Origin: Neodiprion pinetum
Taxonomy: Eukaryota > Arthropoda > Insecta > Hymenoptera > Diprionidae
NCBI RefSeq assembly: GCF_021155775.2
Contig: NC_060234.1
Span: 4,154,001 to 4,218,000 of the forward strand
Reading direction: 5' to 3'
Length of the DNA: 64,000 nt
The notes under the pieces were generated by a model. The model was not told the origin of the DNA and made no database searches. It worked only from the letters and a program-made list of their open reading frames with translations. Both the position numbers and the translations under genes were made by a program. This document shows positions 1-10,470 of this stretch, in pieces; the stretch's first letter is position 1; each line of letters opens with the position of its first letter.

Positions 1-2330
1 GGAATAACAAGGGGACGAGCAATCAGGGGTTGTTGATATAGAGAAGGGCAGCCGTTCCTGGCGCGCATCGTTATTTCCTGTTTTTTTACGATTTTTCCCC
101 ATCATGATCATCATCGTCGTCCGTCATATCCCGATTTCTTTTTTGCGTACGTTTTTTTTTTTTTTTTTTTTTTCAAAGTGTATTTTTTTTTTTCCAACTC
201 CCACACACGGCTACACACGCTCGAGCGAAAGTTTATACCCCGGAGGGCTATTGTCCACCCTTTGTATCGCTCGACAATCACGACCTACCCCAAGCTCCCA
301 TTCCTGTACACGCCGTGATCCGCCCGCTCTTACGCACATGTCATTATAAGGGTGGAAAAAAACCGGAGAGACGGATCTGAAACCTCTCTATACATGTGTT
401 TATAAATATACGTATGTATGTACGTATGTATGTATGTATTTAAGCCCGTGGCCAAAGCGTGAGCGATGACTGTCGCAGCGGGCATGACTGATGAACCGGC
501 AAACTTTCCGTCATCCCTTATATTTCTCTAGAAGAACCCGCGACCCCTTCCTCTGTATTTATACACGATGAACGCTTTATTATACATGTGTGGAAAACTG
601 CAGTGCGCTACGTAACTCATTCCGCGGGGGTGAATCAAGATGGACATTTTATAACGTGTGGGTTACAAATTGCCAAGAGCGTAGTGAAACGTTTGTGCGA
701 CAGTTGTTTTTAACAGTCTCTCAAAATTTTTCGGTCACCGAAGACCGTTTCAAAGATTGTTGAAACGAAAAATTACGGTATTAATGCTTACCGAAATTCG
801 TTGGTTTCGACTCGAACTTTAACCCTAGACACTTGTGTGAGGTCAAGTTTACCGCAGAATCTAATTTAACGTACAATTTTAAAATCAGGGTTGCTTGTGC
901 GAGTGATTGAAAAAATTTTGGGGCATCGGTGACCCCGTGTGAGTAATGTGGAAATTTTCACAGGTCTGAGTTACTAGGTTTTGATATTGCGAGTGCTCTT
1001 GTCTGCAAGAAAATAAACGGGGCTCTACGGTAATAAAGCAAATACATGGAAACACGGAAAATAAAAGGCAAAATCATATATTCGAGATATTACCTCGTTT
1101 ATTCGTAACATGCTTTTTACATCGAAGGGATGATTTCCTTGCTTGAATTATACAGGGTGTAACTTTCGTTACAATGTATAAAACAATTTTTCATTAACAC
1201 CAAATTTTACCGATCCATTCGGCTTGAGTTAGCATTAATAAGCTGTTTAAACTATTTACAGAATAAAAATTAACCGGGAAATCGATGTTATTCCGTGTTG
1301 CAAATTTTTCGAAATTTGTTGGATTAGTTTGACTTGTGAGTAGTCGAGCCCCTTTCGAGATGTATAATTTAAACTCTCGGTCAGTCGTTTTCAATTAGTG
1401 TCAAGTAAGGGACATCAAGCTCGCATTACAGTATTTTATTGTATACATGAATACAATGAGTCGAAAAACCGAGTAGATACGCGGTTCAGGCATAAATCCA
1501 ATTAGTTCTTTATAAGAAATTATTCTACCGTTCCGTGAAATGAATTTTCATGTCGTTTCTTACGGAATACATTAAAGGCTGCCGAAGAATTCCAATAAAA
1601 ATTGCATGATTATCGATTTCGGAATTCTCTGTACGATTTTCAATATAATATTACAGGTTTGACTTGAGATGTAAAATCACTCTAACGGCCAAAAAAAGAC
1701 TGACATACTTAGACTGTCCTGAATGACGCTCGAGGATATCGGTCATCTTATCTATCAAAAAATGGCGCTATAAGCAAAATTTTCAAATTTTCAAGTTACG
1801 AAAATCTCGATTAAAAACCCTCAGGTAACGAACGATCCCAAGGTGCCAATTAAAGTTTAAAAAGTTGAAGATTAAAAAGAAAGAAAAAAAAAAGAAAAAA
1901 ACGGCAACGTATTTCCACGGAGAATGTAATTGTAAAGCTACTGTAAAAATTTCAAAATCGATCCATGCAACGGTGTTCAAGTAACCCGTGTCCACCCAGT
2001 TTGAAAAAAATGCTTTCGAGAAAAATGTGTTCAAAGTTTTACGAGCATTCGGTCCGTACTACGAAGTACTGTGACAATTTCGATAATTCGCCTCAGAAAT
2101 AAAGAAACAAAAAATTCTCACCATAGGATCAACTGGATATTATTTTTACGATCCCGAAATATTGCCGAAGACGTGAAAAAGAAAAAAAAAAAAAATTGAG
2201 CTTCCCAAAATCCTGGAGTAGTGTTACAATTTAACTCTCGTCCGAAAATGGGGAGGGGGGGAATCTTGTCAAAGGAGATCAAAGATCGTTGAGCGAAATT
2301 GGAAAGCTTGCCGAGCATATTTTGCTACGG
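1..2330. other. AT-rich non-coding stretch, no gene seen
   Basis: I see no supportable gene here. The stretch holds long poly-T runs near 150-172 and 183-193, a GTAT microsatellite, and an imperfect double hairpin at about 723-776. A TTAACCCTAG string at 819 resembles the end of a piggyBac-type element, but no matching second end was found nearby. A TACAGGGTGT string at about 1150 resembles the tip of a mariner-type repeat. A donor-like signal points leftward on the minus strand at 786-791, with no long frame behind it. Confidence 0.5.
411..440. repeat. (GTAT)n microsatellite
   Basis: Seven to eight imperfect GTAT/GTAC units are visible directly in the sequence. The block follows a short AT-rich lead. 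Confidence 0.9.
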
Positions 2331-2462
2331 TGATGGACCCCGGCATGGCGCCGTGCAACGCCGGAGGAATTGAGAGGATGGATGCGAACGGATCGAGCCG
2401 ATGCCGGGTTTATACTATACATCCGCGATATAAAATGGAGATCCATCAAATTCTCCGTGGCA

Positions 2463-2664
2463 TCAGAATCGAGGCGAAAACCAGTTTGGCCAGTTTAGAG
2501 AGACGTCCATCGACCATTCCCGGTCGCCCCACGGGCACCTAACCTCATCCTCATCCTCGACTCTTTCTCGCTCGAACGCTGCATTCGCCAGCCTTTGCGA
2601 GGACTCGATCATGGCGGGGTGGAACTCGAAACTTGCCATGTTTATAATCCGCTCTTCTAGATTT
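2463..2664 (-). CDS. Candidate minus-strand exon, unknown protein
   Basis: On the minus strand a long pyrimidine tract runs into a TTACAG acceptor (AG at 2666-2665). An open frame then continues to a TGA at 2463. The first in-frame ATG (2639-2637) begins MASFEFHPAMIESSQ and continues through a charged stretch ending in VEDEDE. Codons there favour G or C in the third position, unlike the flanks. The exon could run to the stop, or could end at 2544 where G|GTTAGG makes a weak donor. I do not recognise the protein. A plus-strand frame beginning ATGGACCCCGGC near 2333 overlaps it, so at most one of the two is likely real. No downstream partner exon was identified. Confidence 0.22.
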
Positions 2665-2739
2665 CTGTAACCGATTTGTAGTAAAAGAAAATGAAAAAGA
2701 AAAATCAATATATTAAAAAGATTCTTTTGCTCGTTTCAG

Positions 2740-2925
2740 AGGTTAGCTGTCAATATTTCCGCGTCACAGAATGGAAGACCAAGAATCGAAGTTGAAGAGC
2801 GATGGGAATTTTGGAGCAGAGGTATCAATGCGACGATTGCAGTATGTGAAAAAGACTCTTTGGTAATATTGAAATCAATGTTGATAATGTTTTTCGATAT
2901 GATGGAAAAGAATTCGATATTATTC
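2740..2925 (+). CDS. Candidate plus-strand internal exon, unknown protein
   Basis: A pyrimidine-rich tract ends in TTTCAG at 2739. A frame then stays open from 2740 to a TAG at 2926-2928. It begins RLAVNISASQNGRPRIEVEE and continues WEFWSRGINATIAV. There is no start codon near the beginning, as expected for an internal exon. Possible donors are AG|GTATCA at 2822 and TTG|GTAATA near 2862; neither is strong. It lies back to back with the minus-strand candidate at 2463-2664, which makes a chance open frame for one of them likely. I do not recognise the family. Confidence 0.2.
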
Positions 2926-3279
2926 TAGTTATATTTGAGGTTAGGAGTGTAAAGCGGTCGGCTGAAAACGGGGGGATTATGAATCAACAAAATTGATTGC
3001 AGGAACTCAGAGTCGAAGAATCACGTAAGCTTTGGAGTAGAAAAATCAGTCTGTGAAGTAGATTTTTTGGATAATTTTATATGAATTTTGAGGACGTTTT
3101 CGAGGTTGGGGGTTCGGAAGTAATTTTCGTTTCTGAAAATTCGATTTTCGTGTCTGAAAAAATCGGAGCCGTGATTAATCGACTTATCCGGGACTTGACT
3201 AGAGACCAAAATGGCGCCGAATTTCGTACGACTTTGAATCCTTCGAAAAAACCTAGCATGTATAAAAATCGCTGCGATG

Positions 3280-3756
3280 GTAGAGTTGATGCGCTGCGCG
3301 AGGATAAGGAATATCGGAAATCGTGGTGGGTATTGGAAATGACGAGGAAAGCAAAGATGCCGGCGGAGGAGCGGCCGCTGCGGCTTGACGAGAGCAAAAA
3401 CTAGAAGAATACAAACCGGCGAAGAACCAACAAAACGTGAAACCGGTCCGAAGTACACGACACTCGAAAGTCCGAGTCCAAGTCCGAGAGCCCGAGTCCA
3501 TCCTCGTCCTACCTCAACGTCAGGGGTACCAACCTCGGCGAGTCCCGGCCGAAGGACCAGACCGGGTTTAAAAACTCACCGTAGCGTCTCTCGGCTTCTC
3601 TCTCTTCCTCTTTTTCCTTTCGTATCCTCATCCTTCTCGCTCCGGATGAATGACTGACTCTCCCTCCACAAGTTCGCCTTGCTGGCTGAAACTTCTTCGA
3701 CGTCCGTATATTGCGGTTTGGTTTATTGGTATATAATTTAGTTTTCGACTCGTACG
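3280..3756 (+). promoter_or_regulatory. CpG-rich island ending in a splice donor; possible first exon
   Basis: This block is visibly richer in GC and CpG than its surroundings, with GGCCGGC-like and CCGAGTCC repeats at about 3360-3560. It is followed by a pyrimidine-rich stretch (3590-3640). It ends with CTCGTACG|GTAAGT, a near-consensus donor with GT at 3757. No long ATG-led frame reaches the donor, so if transcribed this would be an untranslated first exon. On the minus strand CTACG|GTGAGT near 3580 is an equally good donor, so direction is not settled. Confidence 0.25.
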
Positions 3757-4206
3757 GTAAGTCTTAAGAATAAGGAACAAAGGTAGAAAGTTGGACGAAT
3801 TGCAGGGATATACGTTGTTTTTCATTTTCTTCGAATGTTTCTTTTTTTTCCGATACGTTGCAAGGCGTGGTAATTTCGTCTTGGAGAAGAAAAAAAATAA
3901 AAAAAATTTCTTCCAATCACACAACTTTGCGGCAAATCATCTATTCACAAAGAAAATGTTTTTTTTTTCACATTGCCGTTTGTTTTCATAATTGTGTAAC
4001 GAATTTTCAATATTCCTCAACAATTTCGATAGATCTTCCGAAGGTGCTGGATCTGGAACGTTTTAAATAGCATTTAATTCTAAATTAGCCGACAATTACG
4101 CTTTACGAACACATAGGTAAAAAAATAAGCAATCGTTTCAGATCGAGGCACAGAGTTTGCCATTGTTACATCCAAAGTCGGTATGTAGTACCTACATAAT
4201 CATATA

Positions 4207-4563
4207 TACAGTGAATTACCGACGACCAAATGATCCGTCGTCTGCTAAAATTTGACGCGCATGCGCTACAATTCAAGAGCGGCTATTTGCTAGGGTGACC
4301 AACCGTCATAAAGTTAGACAACAGTTCGACACGATGTACATAACCTTAAAAATTTCTACAGTTTTTGGTGTTTAGTACAACTGCGTGTCAGCAGCAATTG
4401 TCAATTTTTTACCAATTTTTGAGCTCAAGTTCGTCGCGCCGAACTGTTGTCCAAGTTTGCTACGGTTGGTCACCCTGGTAAACAACCGCTCACGGATCAT
4501 AGCGCATGCGCGTTAAACTTTAGCAGACGACGGACCGTGGAGTCCTGAGGAATTCAGTCTGTA
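4207..4563. mobile_element. Family A MITE, copy 1 (long-TIR, TA target site)
   Basis: The two ends are inverted copies of each other over roughly 100 bp. From each end inward the order is: a GAATT(C/A)C motif, GTCCGTCGTCTGCTAAA, then ACGCGCATGCGCT, a GAGCGG block, and AGGGTGACCAACCGT, followed by a CAACAGTTCG motif. The elements at 8590-8875 and 32220-32531 have the same architecture. TA dinucleotides flank the inferred ends, suggesting a Tc1/mariner-type TA target site, although the last few bases differ between copies. It is far too short to encode a transposase, so it is non-autonomous. The spacer is AT-rich and unrelated to a gene. Confidence 0.8.
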
Positions 4564-4738
4564 CATGTATAAATGCGTAAAACCGACTAATGAATAATTG
4601 ATTAATAGTTGCCTGTTAGGCAAGCCGCGGGGCCGTGTGACCGTCAAATGTTAGAATGTTTTAAAATGGCGGCTCGAAGGCCAGGCCTGGTTTTTACAAC
4701 GACCGGTTTAGAAGCAATGCGGTCCCGATTCTAGTCGC

Positions 4739-4855
4739 GTATATAACTCGCCGGTATTGGTTTCCTCTCCTCTCCTCTCCTCATCGCCAGACCGATCCTC
4801 CGCTTCCCGCCCCTCGGCATTGGGATCCTCACATATGCACAATAATCCCACACGC
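4739..4855 (+). promoter_or_regulatory. TATA promoter candidate with possible short first exon
   Basis: A TATATAA box lies at 4740-4746. About 25-30 bases later comes a pyrimidine-rich start region of CTCTC repeats (4761-4780). The following GC-rich stretch has an ATG at 4835-4837 that encodes MHNNPTR. It then meets CACGC|GTAAGT, a good donor with GT at 4856. TATA, start region, ATG and donor are thus in the expected order within about 120 bp. No acceptor or second exon could be assigned, so this is a candidate only. Confidence 0.28.
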
Positions 4856-5070
4856 GTAAGTACACAAACGCCCGATCCTTGCCGGCCAATGAAGGGGCTG
4901 AAAAATCGGCGGCAAAAAATTGGAATCAGTTCCGGAGAACCAATCTCGATCTGATGATTTAGAAGTGGGTGGAGTGCGCCGAGTTCCGTTCCTCGCCTGA
5001 CACGCATCAGGCCCCTCTGGATCTTTGGGCCTTGCCGTAAAAATGGCCCGAGAATTGGGCACCCGAATTG

Positions 5071-5141
5071 TTTCTTTTTTTTTTTTTTATCTCTCTCTCT
5101 CTCTCTGTCTTTTTTTTTTGGGGGGGGGTGGGGGGGGGCGG
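5071..5141. repeat. Compound homopolymer: T tract, (CT)n, T tract, G tracts
   Basis: In order the sequence shows a T run, about eight CT units, another T run, ten G, one T, nine G and CGG. The G-rich part could form a G-quadruplex on the plus strand. The surrounding open frames, rich in F, S, L and G, are products of this low complexity and not genes. Confidence 0.9.
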
Positions 5142-5415
5142 AGGATGGACGGGGACTTTTTGTTTTCGCAGGTTTCCTCGAGACAGCAAGATGGCTTCTT
5201 CCTCATCTTTTTGTCCCTGCGGTTGTCTTGCATCTTGCTGAACGCGAGGAGAGGAGGCGAAGAAGAAGTCTGCGGATTGCGGTGCAAAAAGCACTAAATA
5301 ACGGCGTAAAAAAGGCGAATCGCGAACTCCGAGTGAAGAGTACCGGGTGCTGTGAGAGAAACCTAAGGAACTGAGAATCCCCCGGCAGATGTCTCGAGGA
5401 GTGTAGAAGGTATTC

Positions 5416-5463
5416 CTGCCTGCTCGCCTGCCTGACTGCTTGCCTGACTGCCTGTCTACTGTA
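5416..5463. repeat. Imperfect CCTG/ACTG tetranucleotide repeat
   Basis: About eleven tandem CTGC, CTGA or CTGT-like units are visible. A TA microsatellite with CACACA follows at 5580-5607. Confidence 0.85.
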
Positions 5464-5782
5464 CTACCTATGGCCCGGGCGTATAAGTATAGGGATGGAT
5501 ACGAGAGGAATTATATGCGGGGAATCGTACAAACCCTTCAGCGTTAAGCCAGGCAGATATGGCTATGTTCACACTGCGGGCATATATATATATATATATA
5601 CACACACCTCTGCCTCTCCGGGTGAACAGATGTTCAGCGCGAAGTCTTGCGAACTTGTCTATTAAAATTTGTGCGTATATTACACGCATTATACATCGTG
5701 GGTTACGTACCCGCGTAGGTACTGAAAAATGGTTCACTGGATATTAGTAGATAATTTTCAAGCCCAACCTCTGGTACGTTGA

Positions 5783-6214
5783 TTGTGAGAAAAATTTTTA
5801 GTCCGGTTACCGCTCGGTCCTTGACTATTTTCATTTTTTACCACAATCGAAAAATATGGTTCTAGGTAGGAAATGAAAATTGGTTTTACGGCTGTTGCCA
5901 GAAAGTTTGGTATCCGTTACTATTCTTTCTCATTACGATCGCTGTTGCTATATTTTCTTGCAACTGTTGCGAAAATTTAATGCTCGTGCAAGAATAAATT
6001 GACGCTAAAGCCTTGTTTGAATAAAAAAAAATAGAGTAAACCGAAGAAACTGATTTTGCGTTGCAATTACCAAAAAAGAATCGACGATAGCGCTAAATGT
6101 TTAGGCGTAACTCGTTTTTCGCAATTCCAACAATATTCAAATAGTTTTTTTTAACGATATCTGTTTTACTGAATTTTTCTAGTTACCGTAACAAATGAAA
6201 TTTTTCTCGGTGTA
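5783..6214. mobile_element. Family C MITE, fullest copy
   Basis: The left end (GAGAAAAATTTTTAGTC, then CCGGTTACCG) is an inverted, imperfect match of the right end (GTTACCGTAACAAATGAAA, then TTTTTCTCGGTGTA). The left half matches 43920-44130. The right half, containing TGATTTTGCGTTGCAATTAC and a GATCGACGATAGCGC-like string, matches 9838-10028. The three copies together define one element of about 430 bp with ends like CACTGAGAAAAATTT, probably next to TA. It has no coding capacity. Confidence 0.75.
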
Positions 6215-6219
6215 TAAAA

Positions 6220-8585
6220 AGCCAAATGGGCTTTTCCATTTTGCAAGATCGTCAGTTGAACTAGAAAAATTCTGACTACACGTTGTTACGAATTTTCGTT
6301 ATTCGATACGTCACCACTAAAAATTGTTGCCCTGGCAAATTATTATATTATAAATTTTTTTTGCCTTTTTTAGTTAATACACGCGTTTTTATAATGTTTG
6401 CAAACTTTCAGTCAAAATCAAACATACGCTCGGACTGGTTTCTCAACTTTCCACGCAGTGATCTAAAATCACGGTGGAAGTATTCGATATTAATATCTCT
6501 TACGGCCGTTTTTAATTGCCTAATTTTCTAATTTAATTTGACCTTTGTTTAACAAAGTAATCTTAAAGAACGTGAAATTTGAGAAAGCAAAAATCAACTC
6601 CTGAACTGGAAGTGAAATTTGATCGGTACCTACAAGTGATTTAAAGTGTTTTGTATAAGTAGGTACCTCCACAACAGGTCAGACAACGTGTCCCTGCGGC
6701 GTGTAAAGTATCGAGGCAATGAACGTGTCGAGGATCAAGACCGAGACGAAGTTTCTTTTAAAACGCGAATGACCGGTTGTTCCGCTTCCCAGAATGCACC
6801 TCCGTACACTTGCCGGTTAGTGTGTACCAACTACATCGTGCGTTGTCCGCGCAAAATGGTACCGCCTGAAATATCTGATTTAATTAGATCGATTCTAGGA
6901 GGAAGAAGCATCGATCGGATCGCGCGGCCGACCGTCGGAAAAGATATCCCTCGAATTGTTTTCCTCTCTTTGCTTTTATCATCCTAATTGTATCGCAGAA
7001 TCCACTTTGCTTTTTTTTTCCATTCACGTTCACCTCGTTATACGTGAACCTCCGTCATCCATCTTATTGTATTACGTACTGTATACACGAGTATACAAGT
7101 TTAGAATGCAATTAACATACATTTCTCGCCTAACATTCATGGACAAGTACCTACGTAGATTACGTAGAATCAATAGAAGCTTTCACACTTTGTTCTTTTA
7201 GCTGTATAAAATACACGTGTAGTTTTGTATTGTATAAAAATTCCGAGGAAAACCTTGCCGATCGTTATATTTTCTAAAACTGCTTTGGCCCTAGAGTTTA
7301 ATATCCGATATATACATAATATTACACGTTTCGACTTGGAAAATATAAAAACGAAAGTTTTGAAAAACTTGGCGTCGAGTCAATGAAACTGATTGTGAGT
7401 TTGATTGGGACATTTTATTAATCCAGAAATATATGATGATACTTCACGGATTTTCAACGAAAAAATTCAATCGGTTCGATAATCGTATCGATTTTTATAA
7501 TTCCAAAATAGTATTATTTGGTCTGTTTCAAAGAATAATTAGAGCTGATTTTATCGATGGTATGAAAGTTATACTCTATTAAAATTACATGTCTTCTGCT
7601 TTTTCATTTTTGTTACACTAGAAAGATATCCTTTGACCTCGATAACTTTAGGATAATTTTTCAAGCCTTGATATCATTATAATATCCCTCTTTCATAGAT
7701 TCATTTAGTAGATCGTACGTCTGATACATTATTATAATAATTGACCTCAGAGTTTCGAACGAATTCGAGAAGTTGGAGTAAAAAATAATTTCCGTTCACT
7801 CAAATTCCAACTTGTCGCGATATTCCTGAATCGATGTAACAAAGGAAACGACTGTAAGTAATATCAATTCACCTCCTGAGATTGAAAAGATGATAAACGA
7901 AATTTTACGGTTAGAAAACGTATCGTCAATAAAACGTATCACCAAACTTGTGTTATCCTTATCGAAAAATAATCTCGGAAGACTTTATCTTCATTATCGT
8001 GCTTCACGTATTTTATACGTTGAAATAAACTTCGCTAACGAAACTTTTTCACGTATCACGTAGTTTATAAACGTATACAAGTTTTCAAATCGAATGAAAT
8101 ATTTGTCATTTTTGCATATCGAACATTCTTTACGTTGAAACGATGTAATAAAGCCAACCACAAATTAGTCGACATGTAATTAAGAGCCTCGTTTTCATAT
8201 CATCGATAATTTTTGTTGCAGTTTTTTTTTTGGTAATAATTCTTGCCTTCTCTCTCTCTCTCGTGATATTCCAGCAAAGTAAAATACGATTGCTTTTGAT
8301 CAGTGATTACGAAATCGTGATATTTAATCAGAACGTGCGACGCGGCTAGTCTGCGTATAATTGTATCGGTATTGGCATATATTTATACTGCTCGAAATAA
8401 ATCGGTTATACACATGACCATTGTCCATTGTCTTTAGGCCGAGATCGATGACGATTGGTTTGATACACGCGCGGCTTGGACTGCAATTTGATAAACAATA
8501 GACACCAATGCGTCAGAGTGATACGCTATGCATAATTAGTCACGCGTTCGGAAATAAATTAGTCATCGCGATATTCTACGTCTAA
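6220..8585. other. AT-rich non-coding stretch
   Basis: No gene is supported. The open frame at 6646-6987 starts at a non-ATG codon and has no splice context. A moderately GC-rich patch at 6700-6960 is unique in this window. The remainder is AT-rich with scattered T and A runs and one short CT run at about 8250. Confidence 0.5.
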
Positions 8586-8589
8586 ATTA

Positions 8590-8875
8590 TACAGAGAAAA
8601 TTCCTAACGACTGCAATGTTCGTGGTCATCTTCTAAAGTTTAACGCGCATGCGCTACATTACGAGCGCAACTATTTTCCAGGGCTACCAACTTTATCTAA
8701 CCTCAAAAATTTTGCACCGTTTTTAACTGAGCGCAACTGCCACCGACGAGTGTCAAGATTTTTTAGGTTAGAGACGGTTGGCTACCCTGGCAAACAGTTG
8801 CGCTCGTTATGTAGCGCATGCGCGTTAAATTTCAACAGACTCGCGGACATGCAGTCGTTGGGAATTCTCGAATTA
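8590..8875. mobile_element. Family A MITE, copy 2
   Basis: The left arm (ATTCCTAACGACTGC, then AAGTTTAACGCGCATGCGCT and GAGCGCAACT) is the inverted counterpart of the right arm (CAGTTGCGCTCG, then AGCGCATGCGCGTTAAAT and GCAGTCGTTGGGAATT). The GGCTACC motifs correspond to the GGTGACC motifs of copy 1. TA dinucleotides flank both inferred ends. This copy is about 70 bp shorter than copy 1, with the loss mainly in the central spacer. Confidence 0.8.
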
Positions 8876-9837
8876 TATCTTTGTTAAACGGCTGTAAGGA
8901 CATGCGTCTCGAATTCCAGATCTGAAATTATTACCCAATCACGATAAATGTCTGTTTCAACGATGTATCGATTAATTGGTTGTTTGGATTTTATTTTAAT
9001 TTTTCTTGTACTGTATTTCTCTGTTTGTAATGTGGAAAAAAAAAAATTATCGCCATATCGGCGATAACAAGAGCAAGAAAATATATCAGCCACGCTGCTG
9101 AAGCGACACGAATTTCTGCGAACTGTATTTTTCGTACAAATTCTGCGTGTTGAAGCTGTAAATCGATTGAATGATATTCGAACGCTTTTTTACCAATGAT
9201 TACGGATATTCTTGCTATGCGACGCTATCGTGCTTGGATAAGGAATCATTTCCACTACTGTAGAGATAAATTTTAATCCATTGAATCGAAACTCAAATAT
9301 AGTAAATTAAAATTATTTCCGAAGGATCACGATCTCAAAGTCTCGATTCGCCAACCTTTTTTTTTTTGCCAGGAAAGCATTCGATTGATAATATCGATGG
9401 AAAAATTCTTCGATTCAAATCAGATTCCATTGCGATTTGTGAAAATCTGGATAAAATGAAGGAAGATTAAATAATATACAGCATTTATCGAACGCAACGT
9501 GCACAACTTTTTTTAAAATTAAGTTTAAAAAATTTAAAAAACGTCACTGCAACGCGACGCGGAAATGAGGACCAAAACAATTCTCTGCTGTCAACGCTGC
9601 AAAGCACGTGAGCTGTTCTTTGTCCGCGAATGATGAGAGAGAAGAATGAAGAGAAGGAAAAATCTCTCTTATCTGAAACCTCTCTTTCTTCCTGCGGAAG
9701 CACGAACGCGCGAACATTGTGCAGACATATATAAATACGTATATATGCAGTATAATAATACGTACAATACGTTTACCGAGCGTATTCAGGGTTTTCAGTA
9801 CGTATAATATTATACAAATCACCAGAAATTTAACTGA

Positions 9838-10028
9838 AAAAGTAGAGTAAACCTCAGAAACTGATTTTGCGTTGCAATTACCAAAAAAAGGATCGACGAT
9901 AGCGCAAAATGGTTAGACGTAGCTCGTTTTTCGTAATTCCAACGATATTCAAACAGTTTTTATTTTTTTAACGATACCCGTTTTACTGAATTTTTCTAAT
10001 TACTGTAACAAATGAAATTTTCCTCGTT
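9838..10028. mobile_element. Family C MITE, right-half fragment
   Basis: This segment aligns to the right half of the element at 5783-6214: AGTAAACC, CAGAAACTGATTTTGCGTTG, ATCGACGATAGCGC, TTTACTGAATTTTTCTA and AACAAATGAAATTTTCCTCG follow in the same order and orientation. The left half is missing. Divergence is greater than between the two family B copies, suggesting an older insertion. Confidence 0.7.
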
Positions 10029-10089
10029 GCACGAATAAAAAATTTTAGCATATAAAATAAATAAAATGTATAGAACTGTAAGCGTGAAA

Positions 10090-10470
10090 AAATAAAAGCC
10101 GACATCCGCCCCCACCTCGTAGGTATAGCCGCTCGGATCGGGCTGCTTCTGCATTCGTGACCTCGGCATCCCGCCGGTTACGTCACACCCTTCTAAAAAG
10201 GTGGGAGGCCTCGACTCCACACAGCGAAACTTGGCCGTCTATTACTAGGTTCCTGGCTCCCTGTATCGGCGCTTAGGCGACCAATAGCCGCTCTGGAACC
10301 CGGGTCCCCTTTCTAAACTACTCGAAGCGGAGGCGGCCGTCCCTGCCTGCGCCTCCGGCACCGATTAGAATATTTCGGCAATGGTCGACCGGAACTATGA
10401 ACGCGAAATGGCCGCCCCCGGACTCATCGGAGGTACGAGAAGACCCGGATTTTTTTTTATAATTACAGTC
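10090..10470. promoter_or_regulatory. GC-rich island with CRE and CCAAT motifs; promoter or enhancer candidate
   Basis: The island is bounded by AT-rich DNA on both sides. It contains GGTTACGTCAC (10177-10187, a CREB/ATF-like site), GACCAATAG (a CCAAT box, about 10280), several GGCGG/CCGCC strings, and GAAATGGCCGCC (a YY1/Pho-like core). A minus-strand frame with a non-ATG start also spans it, so direction is not certain. The plus-strand candidate exon at 10381-10432 lies at its downstream edge. Confidence 0.35.
10381..10432 (+). CDS. Candidate first coding exon (short N-terminus)
   Basis: An ATG at 10381 with purines at -3 and +4 opens a 17-codon frame, MVDRNYEREMAAPGLIG, ending at CGGAG|GTACGA (GT at 10433) in phase 1. 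The codons are GC-ending. It sits at the 3' side of a GC island with promoter-like motifs, which is where a first coding exon is expected. Without splicing the same frame would continue about 40 codons to a stop. I do not recognise the peptide, and no acceptor for it is identified in the window. Confidence 0.22.
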
